Positions 49,765 to 57,885 of a stretch of DNA of 64,000 bases are shown here, in pieces. Position 1 is the stretch's first letter. Every line of letters begins with the position of its first letter. A program made the position numbers and the translations under genes. The stretch is from Scatosoma sp045127595 (lineage in GTDB: Bacteria > Bacillota > Clostridia > Christensenellales > Borkfalkiaceae), in assembly GCA_045127595.1 (NCBI GenBank), contig JBGVQS010000021.1:69728-133727 (forward strand). Reading direction: 5' to 3'. Under the pieces are notes generated by a model, which was not told where the DNA came from, searched no databases, and was given only the letters and a program-made list of their open reading frames with translations.

Positions 49765-50214
49765 ATGGAATTATGGATCGTATGGCTAATTGCTGCGGTC
49801 ATATTACTGTCAGCAGAGGTTTTAACGACAGATCTTGTTGCGGTTTGGTTTGGGATAGCTGGGTTGCTTTGCTGTTTGGTTGCAGCAATTTTTCCTTCTT
49901 TGCACATTATATGGCAAATTTTGATTTTTGCTTTTATTTCAACGGTGTTGATCATTTTAACACGACCATTGGTCAAAAAAATTATGCAACGAAAAAAAGG
50001 GCAAGAAACAAATTTGGAACTTATTATAGGGCATACTGCGATGGTTACCGAAAGGATTGATAACGATAAAGAATTGGGCGCAGTTAAAATCAACGGTTTA
50101 GTCTGGACGGCGCGTTCGGTTGACGGTTGCATTTTGGAGGAGTCAACGCTGGTAACGGTTTGCGAAATCAAAGGGAATAAAGCTTTTGTTATAAAAACAA
50201 AGAAGGAGAATTGA
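49765..50214 (+). CDS. NfeD-family membrane protein
   Basis: A 149-residue protein. Two hydrophobic helices (LWIVWLIAAVILLSAEVLT and the HIIWQILIFAFISTVLIIL stretch) precede a C-terminal OB-fold (IGHTAMVTERIDND, GLVWTARS) typical of short NfeD1b proteins, which work with SPFH proteins in membrane microdomains. It is four bases ahead of the SPFH gene, the standard pairing. No serine-protease domain. Confidence 0.88.
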   Translation: MELWIVWLIAAVILLSAEVLTTDLVAVWFGIAGLLCCLVAAIFPSLHIIWQILIFAFISTVLIILTRPLVKKIMQRKKGQETNLELIIGHTAMVTERIDNDKELGAVKINGLVWTARSVDGCILEESTLVTVCEIKGNKAFVIKTKKEN

Positions 50215-50218
50215 GAAA

Positions 50219-51136
50219 ATGGGAGCAATTATCGCAATAGTAGCGGTTGTAGCAGTTATTTTGTTATTGATTGTATCAGGGATCAAAGTAGTTTCTCAAG
50301 CAAAAGCGTATGTCATTGAACGGCTTGGCGCATATCATGAAACATGGCAAACAGGAATTCATTTCCGGATTCCTATTATTGAAAGAGTTGCAAAAGTAGT
50401 ATCGTTGAAAGAGCAAGTGGTAGATTTTGCGCCGCAACCCGTTATTACAAAAGACAATGTAACGATGCAGATTGATACCGTCGTATTCTATCAAATTACA
50501 GACGCAAAGCTGTACGCTTACGGCGTTGAATCTCCTATTATGGCGATTGAAAATCTTACGGCAACTACGCTTCGTAACATTATTGGGGAACTTGAACTGG
50601 ACCATACGCTGACTTCACGTGATACGATTAATGCGAAAATCCGCTCTATCCTTGATGAGGCGACAGATCCTTGGGGGATTAAAATTAACCGCGTCGAATT
50701 GAAAAACATTAAACCGCCTGCGGAAATCCAAGACGCCATGGAAAAACAAATGAAGGCTGAACGTCAAAGACGTGAGGCAATTTTACGTGCGGAAGGGGAA
50801 AAAGCTAGCAATATTCTTGTCGCAGAGGGTAAAAAAGAAAGTCAAATTTTAGCGGCTGAGGCGGAAAAACAAGCGGCTATTTTGAAAGCGGAAGCAGAAA
50901 AACAGGCGGCTATTTTGAAAGCGGAGGCTGAGAAAGAAGCGATTTTGCGAGTGAATGAAGCACAGGCGGAATCAATCCGTATGATTAATGAAGCGAAGCC
51001 CGAAGACGCATTTATGACGCTTAAAAAGCTTGAAACTCTTGCGAAAGTTGGGGATGGACAAGCAACTAAAATTGTTATTCCCAGTGAATTGCAAGGAATA
51101 GTCGGACTAGTCAATACAATTAAAGAAGCAAAATAA
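50219..51136 (+). CDS. SPFH/band 7 (stomatin-like) membrane protein
   Basis: A 305-residue protein. One N-terminal membrane helix (IIAIVAVVAVILLLIVSGI), an SPFH domain (AYVIERLGAYHETWQTGIHFRIP; NVTMQIDTVVFYQITDA; ATTLRNIIGELELDHTLTSRD) and a coiled coil with repeated AEAEKQAAILK units at about 220-245. It oligomerises and scaffolds membrane microdomains. Shares a promoter with the NfeD gene. Confidence 0.92.
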   Translation: MGAIIAIVAVVAVILLLIVSGIKVVSQAKAYVIERLGAYHETWQTGIHFRIPIIERVAKVVSLKEQVVDFAPQPVITKDNVTMQIDTVVFYQITDAKLYAYGVESPIMAIENLTATTLRNIIGELELDHTLTSRDTINAKIRSILDEATDPWGIKINRVELKNIKPPAEIQDAMEKQMKAERQRREAILRAEGEKASNILVAEGKKESQILAAEAEKQAAILKAEAEKQAAILKAEAEKEAILRVNEAQAESIRMINEAKPEDAFMTLKKLETLAKVGDGQATKIVIPSELQGIVGLVNTIKEAK

Positions 51137-51155
51137 AGGTATGGATATGCAAAAT

Positions 51156-51189
51156 AAGCTCGCAAGAAAAGTTCTTGCGAGCTTGTTTT
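51156..51189. terminator. Bidirectional terminator between SPFH gene and degV
   Basis: AAGCTCGCAAGAA, loop AAG, TTCTTGCGAGCTT followed by GTTTTT; on the minus strand followed by ATTTTGC. Thirteen perfect pairs. Confidence 0.92.
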
Positions 51190-51207
51190 TATACTGTTAA
51201 TATATAC

Positions 51208-52074
51208 TTATTTAATGATACGCGTAGCCGCTACCGCGATTGCGCCCGGGCCGATATGGCAGGAAATACTCAAAGGAAGCGGTTCGCAAAAATGGAAGGG
51301 AATGTTCGGGAATGCCGCTTTCAATTCATCACAGAATTTTTCAGCTTCCGCAAAATTAGCGGTATGCGCAACTGCAAGAGCTATTTCACCGTTTTTTACG
51401 TAGGCAGAAAGCTGGGAAGCAAGATCGGTTTTGATGGCTTCAATCATCATGTCCTTTGCCTTCTGCGTGCTGCGTACAACGCCGAATTTATCAAGCTTAT
51501 CTCCGTGGATTTGCAAAACGGGTTTGATTTTTAAAATCGTACCGATCATGGCTGCGGTGGGGGTAACTCTGCCGCCGCGTTTCAAATACTTCATTGTATC
51601 TACGGCAATATAGATAGTGGAGTCGCCTGCGGTCGTTTCTAAATATGCCTTGATTTCGTCGGGCGTCTTTCCTGCTTCGCGCAGTTTTAGCGCGTCGAGC
51701 ACGCTCTCCTTTTGTGTAACCGAAATACGGCGGTTATCCACGACGTAGACTCTGTTGTCAAAATCCTTGGCAAGGTTGGTTGCAGCTGCGCAAGATTGGC
51801 TCAACCCCGACGACATAGGAATATGTATCAACGCGTCGTATTCCTTTAATACGTCCGTCCATAAGTCCGCTAAATCGCCGATACTCGGTTGGGAAGTGGA
51901 AACGCTCACGTTATTTTTTAACAGCTCATAAAAGCGTTCTTGCGTGAGATTTACATTCTCAAAATAAGGATCGGAATCTACCAAAAATGGCATTGCTAAA
52001 ACGTAAACGCCTTGCGATTTATATTCTTCTGGCAATATGCCGCTGTTGCTGTCCGTTGTAATAGCAATTTTCAT
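51208..52074 (-). CDS. DegV family fatty-acid-binding protein
   Basis: A 288-residue protein with the DegV fold: IAITTDSNSGI at the start, HIPMSSGLSQSCAAA (phosphate-binding loop), VDTMKYLKRGGRVTPTAA and a final HIGPGAIAVAATR. DegV/FakB proteins present fatty acids to the FakA kinase for phosphorylation. The ligand cannot be told. AGGAGAA lies before the ATG. It has its own promoter. Confidence 0.93.
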   Translation of the reverse strand: MKIAITTDSNSGILPEEYKSQGVYVLAMPFLVDSDPYFENVNLTQERFYELLKNNVSVSTSQPSIGDLADLWTDVLKEYDALIHIPMSSGLSQSCAAATNLAKDFDNRVYVVDNRRISVTQKESVLDALKLREAGKTPDEIKAYLETTAGDSTIYIAVDTMKYLKRGGRVTPTAAMIGTILKIKPVLQIHGDKLDKFGVVRSTQKAKDMMIEAIKTDLASQLSAYVKNGEIALAVAHTANFAEAEKFCDELKAAFPNIPFHFCEPLPLSISCHIGPGAIAVAATRIIK

Positions 52075-52139
52075 GTTCCGTATTCTCCTACGTTTAACCG
52101 AGTGGAATTTACACTGATTATTAACGTCATCATATATCT

Positions 52140-52168
52140 ACTATAACAAATTTTTTATTTCTTGTCAA
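52140..52168 (-). promoter_or_regulatory. Promoter of degV-type gene
   Basis: Minus strand TTGACA (52168-52163), 17 bases, TATAGT (52145-52140). Confidence 0.7.
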
Positions 52169-52281
52169 TTAAGTCGGTGGGGTTTTGTGAAAATAGTCAT
52201 ATTTTGCGATGACATAGCACGATTGCTTTTGCGATTTTTCATGATAATTCGACGTTTGTTGTAAAAACTGCTTTTTCACTA

Positions 52282-52310
52282 TTTACAAACGTGGAAATTT
52301 ATGCTATAAT
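52282..52310 (+). promoter_or_regulatory. Promoter of the L-serine dehydratase gene
   Basis: TTTACA at 52282-52287, 17 bases, TATAAT at 52305-52310. The rest of 52075-52349 shows no further gene. Confidence 0.7.
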
Positions 52311-52349
52311 AACATAAATGATTTTTGAAAATCAGGGGTAAAATAAGAT

Positions 52350-53540
52350 ATGCACTCTTTAAAAGAATTATACAGAATTGGGAAGGGACCTTCTTCTTCC
52401 CACACAATCGGTCCGGAACGTGCTTGTCGCTTGTTTAAGTCGGAAAATCCTACGGCGACTTCTTTTGCTGTGCGGCTGTTCGGTTCGCTTGCTAAAACGG
52501 GAATAGGGCATGGAACGGATAAGGTTATCGAGAGTATTTTGCCTTGCGTTACCATTGAATATGACGAAACAACCGAGTGCTTGCATCCCAACACAATGGA
52601 ACTCATCGCGTACATGGGTGGGGTAAAATGCAATTTCATGCGTGTTTATAGCGTTGGTGGCGGCGCGATTAAGGTGGAGGGGAGAGAAGATTTCGAAGGA
52701 AAGCATATATATAATATGCGGAAGATGTCGCAGATTCGTGCCTATTGCGAAAGTGCACATATGCGCTTATATGACTACGTCTTTTCGTGCGAAGGGGAAG
52801 ATTTAAAAGAATATCTTACCGAAGTTTGGGAAACAATGAAAGCGGCGGTGGCTCGTGGGGTTCGAAGCGAAGGGGTTTTGCCCGGCGGGTTAGACGTTGA
52901 GCGTCGCGCTAAGATTTTATTCAATGGAGAAACGCCGGAAGAAGCGGCAGAAGTTCGTGAAAATCGCTTGGTATGCGCGTACGCCTTTGCCGTCAGTGAA
53001 GAAAATGCCGCTGGGGGAACAATCGTTACCGCGCCCACTTGCGGGGCTTGCGGCGTCTTGCCTGCCGTTTTATGTTATATGCAAGAACGGAAAGGATACT
53101 CGGATGAAGAAATCATCAATGCGCTGGCAACGGCGGGTTTGGTGGGGAATTTGATCAAAACAAACGCGTCCATATCGGGCGCGGAATGCGGCTGTCAAGC
53201 GGAAATCGGAAGCGCGTGCTGTATGGCAACGGCGGCACTTGCTGAATTGCGCGGATTGACTTTAGGACAGATTGAATACGCAGCAGAAGTGGCAATGGAG
53301 CATCATTTAGGGTTGACGTGCGATCCGATTTGCGGTTTGGTGCAAATACCTTGTATTGAGCGAAATGCCGTAGCGGCGATGCGCGCGATCAATGCGGCTT
53401 CGTTGGCATATTTTCTTTCGGATAGTCGAAAAATTTCCTTTGATTTGGTTGTAGAAACGATGTACGAAACGGGAAAAGATCTGCGTCGTCCTTATCGTGA
53501 AACGGCGGAAGGCGGGCTTGCCAAGCTGTATAAACGGTAA
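52350..53540 (+). CDS. L-serine ammonia-lyase, iron-sulfur, single chain
   Basis: A 396-residue fused alpha/beta enzyme that deaminates L-serine to pyruvate. The beta half starts with LYRIGKGPSSSHTIGPERA; the alpha half has TAPTCGACGVLPAV, SGAECGCQAEIGSACCMA and GLTCDPICGLVQIPCIERNA, which supply the [4Fe-4S] cysteines. No ACT domain, so it is shorter than some. The fused form is common in anaerobes (type 1 or 2 gene names differ, so no symbol). Confidence 0.93.
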   Translation: MHSLKELYRIGKGPSSSHTIGPERACRLFKSENPTATSFAVRLFGSLAKTGIGHGTDKVIESILPCVTIEYDETTECLHPNTMELIAYMGGVKCNFMRVYSVGGGAIKVEGREDFEGKHIYNMRKMSQIRAYCESAHMRLYDYVFSCEGEDLKEYLTEVWETMKAAVARGVRSEGVLPGGLDVERRAKILFNGETPEEAAEVRENRLVCAYAFAVSEENAAGGTIVTAPTCGACGVLPAVLCYMQERKGYSDEEIINALATAGLVGNLIKTNASISGAECGCQAEIGSACCMATAALAELRGLTLGQIEYAAEVAMEHHLGLTCDPICGLVQIPCIERNAVAAMRAINAASLAYFLSDSRKISFDLVVETMYETGKDLRRPYRETAEGGLAKLYKR

Positions 53541-53548
53541 AAGACGGG

Positions 53549-53564
53549 GGCAGGTATGCGTTGA
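53549..53564 (+). repeat. Recurrent sequence GGCAGGTATGCGTTGA, copy C
   Basis: Nine bases after the serine dehydratase stop. No hairpin flanks it here, though T6 follows at 53568. Confidence 0.8.
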
Positions 53565-53660
53565 ACGTTTTTTACGGCGGCGGAATTCCGCGCATACGCG
53601 CGCGCGTATAAAAAAGTTGAAAAAATTTTTTAAAATTCTGCAAAAAACAAGAAAAAACGC

Positions 53661-53689
53661 TTGACAAATATTTTGAAATAGATTATTAT
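53661..53689 (+). promoter_or_regulatory. Promoter of the tRNA cluster
   Basis: TTGACA at 53661-53666, 17 bases, TATTAT at 53684-53689, preceded by AAAACGC. Confidence 0.8.
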
Positions 53690-53723
53690 ATACAAGCGTT
53701 GTTTTGAAACGCATAATGGTTAT

Positions 53724-53800
53724 GGCCCAGTAGCTCAGTTGGTTAGAGCGCCAGCCTGTCACGCTGGAGGTCGACGGTTCGAGCCCGTTCTGGGTCGCCA
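53724..53800 (+). tRNA. tRNA-Asp (GTC)
   Basis: Complete cloverleaf: acceptor GGCCCAG/CTGGGTC, D-loop AGCTCAGTTGGTTAGAGC, anticodon loop CTGTCAC, TTCGAGCC arm, encoded CCA. Confidence 0.96.
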
Positions 53801-53806
53801 TAACTT

Positions 53807-53882
53807 GCCTTGGTAGCTCAGTCGGTAGAGCAGCAGACTGAAAATCTGCCTGTCGGTGGTTCGATTCCGCCCCAAGGCACCA
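53807..53882 (+). tRNA. tRNA-Phe (GAA)
   Basis: Acceptor GCCTTGG/CCAAGGC, anticodon loop CTGAAAA, T-arm GGTTCGATTCC, encoded CCA. Six bases after tRNA-Asp. Confidence 0.96.
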
Positions 53883-53923
53883 CCGAAAGGGGTAGCCGAT
53901 TGCGAATCGGTGCGACAAGAGTT

Positions 53924-53999
53924 GCCGGTGTAGCTCAATTGGCAGAGCAGCTGATTTGTAATCAGCAGGTTGTGGGTTCGAGTCCAATCACCGGCTCCA
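53924..53999 (+). tRNA. tRNA-Thr (TGT)
   Basis: Acceptor GCCGGTG/CACCGGC, anticodon loop TTTGTAA, T-arm GGTTCGAGTCC, encoded CCA. A 41-base spacer follows tRNA-Phe. Confidence 0.95.
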
Positions 54000-54016
54000 C
54001 AACAACAATTTTATAT

Positions 54017-54101
54017 GGGCAGATTCCAGAGCGGCCAAATGGATCAGACTGTAAATCTGACGTCTTCGACTTCGGTGGTTCGAATCCACCTCTGCCCACC
54101 A
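54017..54101 (+). tRNA. tRNA-Tyr (GTA)
   Basis: Class II tRNA: acceptor GGGCAGA/TCTGCCC, anticodon loop CTGTAAA, long variable arm CGTCTTCGACTTCGG, encoded CCA. Next to the integrase gene, so its 3' end may be an attachment site. Confidence 0.95.
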
Positions 54102-54145
54102 AAATGAGTTTTTATGCAAAAATCAATGCATAAAAGCTCATTTTT
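54101..54145 (+). terminator. Terminator of the tRNA cluster
   Basis: AAAATGAGTTTTTATGCA pairs with TGCATAAAAGCTCATTTT (one mismatch), followed by T. Confidence 0.8.
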
Positions 54146-54229
54146 CTTGTATAAATGATTGATTTATGCATTGAAATTTGCGACAATTACTACCTTTGGG
54201 GTGTAATTTGGGGTGTAAAATCCGTCTTT

Positions 54230-55525
54230 TTAAGCCGTTTGCGGCAACGGAAATTTCACCATTTGCATTTGTTCGTACATGAAGTCATCAGGGAAGTGCG
54301 TATAAACCTTTCCGACAAGTCGGTCAGGACTATCGCCCATCCAAATATCAACGATATCAGGTCGAACGTATTGCTGACAAATTGTCGCGAACGTATGCCG
54401 TAAACAATACGCCGTTTTTTCTGCAAGCAGTTCTTTCATAATATCATTGATTTTCAATCGGTGTAAATCCGTTGTTAAAGGTTTATTCCAGTCAATCAAT
54501 TCCTGTGCCTGCGTAGGTATAGGAATTTTTTTGTACTCGATTTTCCCGTTTTTACGTTTACGGTTACGAGTGATAAGAAAATCGCCTTCGCGGTGGGTTT
54601 CTTCATCAATTTCGCAAGGGCGTAAACCGAAGAAATAGAGTATGTAGGCGAATTGTCGGATATTATCGTATTTAGAGTCTTTAATGCGCTCTAAAAACGC
54701 TACAATTTCACCGTTGGATAAACTTTCGCGCGATTGTCTTTCGGCGCGCTTGAACTTGATTAAAGCCACGGGATTATGCGTAATAATGCCGCTTGCCACC
54801 GCATACTTGAAAATTCCGTTAAAAAGAGTACGGAGTTCCTCGTATTTACGGGGCTTGACTTCTTTCAAAATGGCGTCGATGTCAATCGTTCGGATTTGAG
54901 CTATCGGTTTTTTACGGATTTCTTCGGGTAAGCCGTTAAAGTTTACCCTAAATCGCATATGTTCCTTATCGACCACCGTACCTTTTTTATAGGCGTGCCA
55001 TTCTTCGAAGATTTCTTCCAAAAGGTTGAATCCCGATTGTTGCTTGGCGACAAGGTATTTCCCGATATTGTCGGGCGTAGTTTTTTCTAAAAAGATACGT
55101 TTTGCCTCGTTGATATCAACGGACGCGGCGCGGATATTATATCCGTTCCTGCGATAACGTATTTCGTAGTAAAACCCATTTTTACCGCTTTTTCTTTTGA
55201 TGACGTGCGCTATATAGCCGTTAAGTATAAAATATTTCTTGAATGTTTTGTCCATACGTTTTACCTCGTTTTTCGTGAATGTAATAATGTTGGATTCCGC
55301 ACTCTCGTCTATTATACACGGACTATTTTCAGTTGTATCAATATCCCCGTTGTACGCAGGGGGAGTATTGACGTTTCCCGAACGGATAAGGTTTTGCAAG
55401 GTTTCCACCGTAACGGATTCTTCCGCTAACTGTAAAACGAATTGCATATATTTATCGCCGCTCGGCGTGGTTGCTAAAAGTTGCAATAATTCTGTTAAAT
55501 TTCTCTGTTTTTCTTGTCGATTCAT
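54230..55525 (-). CDS. Tyrosine-type site-specific recombinase (integrase)
   Basis: A 431-residue enzyme. The start at 55525 has AAAGGAGGAT directly upstream. An unusual N-terminal 90 residues precede the Arm-type beta domain (YFEIRYRRNGY-like: YYEIRYRRNGYNI near 120). A SAM-like core-binding domain follows at 160-270. The catalytic residues are R302 (FFGLRPCE), R376-H377 (YCLRHTFAT; Tyr replaces the first His of HxxR) and Y408 (GKVYTH). W395-G397 stands where GHS is usual. It points towards tRNA-Tyr, 128 bases away, the typical arrangement of a tRNA-targeting island. Expression is from a strong promoter next to a LexA-like box. Confidence 0.9.
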   Translation of the reverse strand: MNRQEKQRNLTELLQLLATTPSGDKYMQFVLQLAEESVTVETLQNLIRSGNVNTPPAYNGDIDTTENSPCIIDESAESNIITFTKNEVKRMDKTFKKYFILNGYIAHVIKRKSGKNGFYYEIRYRRNGYNIRAASVDINEAKRIFLEKTTPDNIGKYLVAKQQSGFNLLEEIFEEWHAYKKGTVVDKEHMRFRVNFNGLPEEIRKKPIAQIRTIDIDAILKEVKPRKYEELRTLFNGIFKYAVASGIITHNPVALIKFKRAERQSRESLSNGEIVAFLERIKDSKYDNIRQFAYILYFFGLRPCEIDEETHREGDFLITRNRKRKNGKIEYKKIPIPTQAQELIDWNKPLTTDLHRLKINDIMKELLAEKTAYCLRHTFATICQQYVRPDIVDIWMGDSPDRLVGKVYTHFPDDFMYEQMQMVKFPLPQTA

Positions 55526-55621
55526 ATCCTCCTTTATATGGCATTCAGTAAAACAAAAAAGACTTTTAAGGAGCGTGAAAGTAGGCAAAATCCTTTCGCG
55601 CCTAAGGTCTAAGGTTTTATT

Positions 55622-55650
55622 ATTATAGCATTTGAGTTCGTCTTTGTCAA
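55622..55650 (-). promoter_or_regulatory. Strong promoter of the integrase gene
   Basis: Minus strand TTGACA (55650-55645), 17 bases, TATAAT (55627-55622): full consensus. Confidence 0.8.
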
Positions 55651-55657
55651 TAAAATA

Positions 55658-55671
55658 CGAACAAATGTTTG
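55658..55671. promoter_or_regulatory. LexA-like box upstream of the integrase promoter
   Basis: CGAACAAATGTTTG: one change from CGAAC-N4-GTTCG, and identical over the first 12 bases to the perfect box at 14919. It lies seven bases upstream of the -35. Confidence 0.5.
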
Positions 55672-55755
55672 TAATATTTTTAATAAAATTTTTATCTTGG
55701 ATAGACAACATAATATCATATCCCGATAGAAAGGTCTACGACAAATTTTGTCGTA

Positions 55756-56370
55756 TTAGAAGAATAATGCTTTGTATTTTACTTGCGCGCGAGTTCTTCT
55801 GCGCCATACGGTTATACGGTCGATATCGAGAAATTCTGCGATTTCATTACAGGTCATGCCCGCCATATAGCAATCCAATACAACGCGGTCACGAGGTTTA
55901 AGGTTGAGAAGTTCAATTTTCTTATCCACTTCCGTATAATCTTTTTCTTCGTAATGGTCGATTTCCACGGAAATATTTTGCGCGTCAGTATTTTCTAAAT
56001 CGCAATGACGAGCGATATGTCTGCGCATTCTATCGATATTACGACCGACCAACATATACGTAGCGTGTTTAATCGTAATTTCTTGACCGTTTTTAATCAT
56101 ATAAACGTCGGTTAATTTTTTACCTACAAATTCGCATAAGAAACAAACGGCAGTCTGTACAAGGTCATACGCATCTGAAAATACGTGATGGGAATCGTTA
56201 CTACGATTCAAATCTTTTACAAGACCAACATAGAGCCATTCCAATGCATAACGAGCATACGCGTAACGACCACGCAAGGTTTTTAAGGCGATCATTTCGC
56301 CCATTTGTTGAACGTTCTCGAAAGAGATGATTTCCGATAATACGTTGTAAGGATTGTGAGATTTAAGCAT
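55756..56370 (-). CDS. Sigma-like / phage-regulator DNA-binding protein
   Basis: A 204-residue protein; start at 56370 chosen for GGAGGT seven bases upstream. The first 140 residues are helical with no recognised family (ALKTLRGRYAYARYALEWLYVGLV). The last 55 residues hold a sigma-70 region-4 type helix-turn-helix: KPRDRVVLDCYMAGMTCNEI followed by EFLDIDRITVWRRRTRAQ. Proteins of this kind regulate mobile elements. It is encoded behind the integrase gene, same strand, so it may control excision or transfer of the island. Confidence 0.65.
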   Translation of the reverse strand: MLKSHNPYNVLSEIISFENVQQMGEMIALKTLRGRYAYARYALEWLYVGLVKDLNRSNDSHHVFSDAYDLVQTAVCFLCEFVGKKLTDVYMIKNGQEITIKHATYMLVGRNIDRMRRHIARHCDLENTDAQNISVEIDHYEEKDYTEVDKKIELLNLKPRDRVVLDCYMAGMTCNEIAEFLDIDRITVWRRRTRAQVKYKALFF

Positions 56371-56599
56371 TGAGTTTACCTCCGATTTTCTATTTGCCTT
56401 TTGGGCAGGGGCAAAGGAGCATAGGATAAAGAGGCATACCATGTACGAGTTGAAATCTTCCCGAAAGTCAACGAGAAACAAAAAAATTGTTGCTCAAAAC
56501 AAGCAACAATTGATAAAAAGACAAGAATTTTTTTGCGTTTACTTTCGGGTTATCCTATGCTACCATAGCCACAACCGAAAGGTAAAATTGGAAGGATTG

Positions 56600-56608
56600 T
56601 TATCCACA
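56600..56608 (+). promoter_or_regulatory. Single consensus DnaA box
   Basis: TTATCCACA, perfect match, 29 bases before the first unit of the repeat array. One copy only, so replication significance is uncertain. Confidence 0.3.
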
Positions 56609-56636
56609 TTTTATGGGTTGTTTTTTTTCGTTCTCT

Positions 56637-56914
56637 CTTGTATATATGACAAGGCACACGCCAATCTCAAATGAATAATTTTACGGCTTACTTGTATTAA
56701 ACAAGCACACTCTGCGGTCATCTGGCATTTTTTAGCCGAAAATCAGTTCCACTTGTATAGATAGGCACACGCTGCGCTCATCGACGAAAAAATTGCGTTT
56801 TTTATGCGCTCACTTGTATCAAAGACAAGTACACGCCTAAGTCTATTTTGAGATTTTTTTCTTCGTATGCGTACGCACATACGCAACTTGTATCTGACAA
56901 GCACACGTCTAACA
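56637..56914 (+). repeat. Array of five imperfect CTTGTAT...ACAAGCACACGCC repeats
   Basis: Units start at 56637, 56691, 56752, 56812 and 56887; a sixth lies at 57325. Consensus ACTTGTAT, 3-6 variable bases, ACAAGCACACGCCTAA. Most units can form a CTTGT/ACAAG hairpin. Spacing is 54-75 bases with unrelated spacers. Copies differ at several positions. The whole interval 56371-57885 contains no gene that I can support, apart from these elements. Confidence 0.7.
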
Positions 56915-57205
56915 ACCATTTTGGAAAAAATCATCATCAAAATATAGAAAAAATGGTTGCAAAATCGGGAAGGTGCAAAAATAGGCTAAAATTAAGCGAA
57001 AAAATCCTGGACGAGTATTTCATCGCGGAAAAGGATAAAATGCTAAAAACAAGCAAAAACAAACGTTCGTAAAACAAAATTAAAGATAGGTGTTGTCCTT
57101 GCGCTGAGCGGAAAGGCGAAAAAAGCGTACACAAATCCCCATTAGAAGAATAACAATTTCTATTCAAGGCATTAAACGAAAACATTGGAAGTATCGAAAA
57201 TAAAT

Positions 57206-57244
57206 TGCGTCGATTCGCCAAGCGGTTTAGCGGCGAACGACGCA
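57206..57244. repeat. 13-bp hairpin TGCGTCG-TTCGCC / GGCGAACGACGCA
   Basis: One bulged A and a 12-base loop; lies between repeat units five and six. No T-run. Confidence 0.55.
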
Positions 57245-57286
57245 TTCGATTTCCTTTCGTTTTCTTGAAGTTTGTTAGTTCGAGTG

Positions 57287-57347
57287 GGCGTGTGCTTGTC
57301 TCGGCGGCGCGCCAGCGCCGACGACTTGTATTAAACAAGCACACGCC
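57287..57347. repeat. Large inverted repeat containing repeat unit six
   Basis: GGCGTGTGCTTGT at 57287-57299 is the exact reverse complement of ACAAGCACACGCC at 57335-57347. GTTAG (57274-57278) and CTAAC (57347-57351) extend it after a gap. The loop holds GGCGGCGCGCCAGCGCC, itself partly self-complementary, and the CTTGTAT half of unit six. Confidence 0.7.
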
Positions 57348-57558
57348 TAACTGTCAAATGGATTTTTAGTTATACACTCAAGCTATATATTATCGATATT
57401 TTTTGTGACACACTATTCTTGAGAACACTATGAATACTTGGTGTGCAGTATGCGAGATTTTTAATAATTCAACACCTGGTTCGCTTTGATAGAATTTATA
57501 AACTTGATATAGTTACGAATATATTTTAATTAAGACGATTTGCATATAGAAAAGTATT

Positions 57559-57574
57559 TCAACGCATACCTGCC
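57559..57574 (-). repeat. Recurrent sequence GGCAGGTATGCGTTGA, copy D
   Basis: Exact 16-base copy on the minus strand, in non-coding DNA upstream of the lipoprotein gene. Confidence 0.8.
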
Positions 57575-57682
57575 CCATGGTAACAATAATTTTTATATTG
57601 ATTTTTGAAAATATAAAAGTATGATTGGTGCTAAATTTTGTTATTCATATTTAGAGACCGTTTTTGGGTGTAGACAAGTATT

Positions 57683-57719
57683 GCTTTAATCTTATTCGCA
57701 ATAAGTTAAAGCATTTTTT
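57683..57719 (+). terminator. Terminator-like hairpin in non-coding DNA
   Basis: GCTTTAA-T-CTTATT, loop CGC, AATAAGTTAAAGC, then ATTTTTTA. No coding gene ends here, so it may close a small RNA transcribed from 57360-57680 or be a remnant. Confidence 0.6.
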
Positions 57720-57804
57720 ATATATTAGATGATAATTTTGACTTTTTTTATAAAAAATAAAATTTGGGACAAAACGAAAAATTTTATATAAATATAAAAT
57801 TCCC

Positions 57805-57833
57805 TTGACGGAAAATCGCAAAAGTGCTAAACT
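57805..57833 (+). promoter_or_regulatory. Promoter of the giant lipoprotein gene
   Basis: TTGACG at 57805-57810, 17 bases, TAAACT at 57828-57833; ATG at 57886 behind CGGAGGT. Confidence 0.55.
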
Positions 57834-57885
57834 AATAGGGAAAGATGTTACTTTTTTTCATTTATATGAAAACGGAGGTATTCCT

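Noticed and set aside
56637..56914. CRISPR array
   Set aside because: Period near 60 is CRISPR-like, but units differ at many positions, intervals vary from 54 to 75, and no cas gene is visible.
56956..57072. 38-codon plus-strand frame beginning MVAKSGRCKN
   Set aside because: Protein-like composition but no binding site and it lies among the repeats; too weak to call.
56937..57344. 135-codon minus-strand frame
   Set aside because: No binding site, low-complexity Ser/Phe composition, and it covers the hairpins and repeat units.
57274..57351. Integron attC site
   Set aside because: GCCTAAC fits the RYYYAAC end, but the partner GTTRRRY is in the wrong order and there is no cassette ORF or IntI-type integrase.
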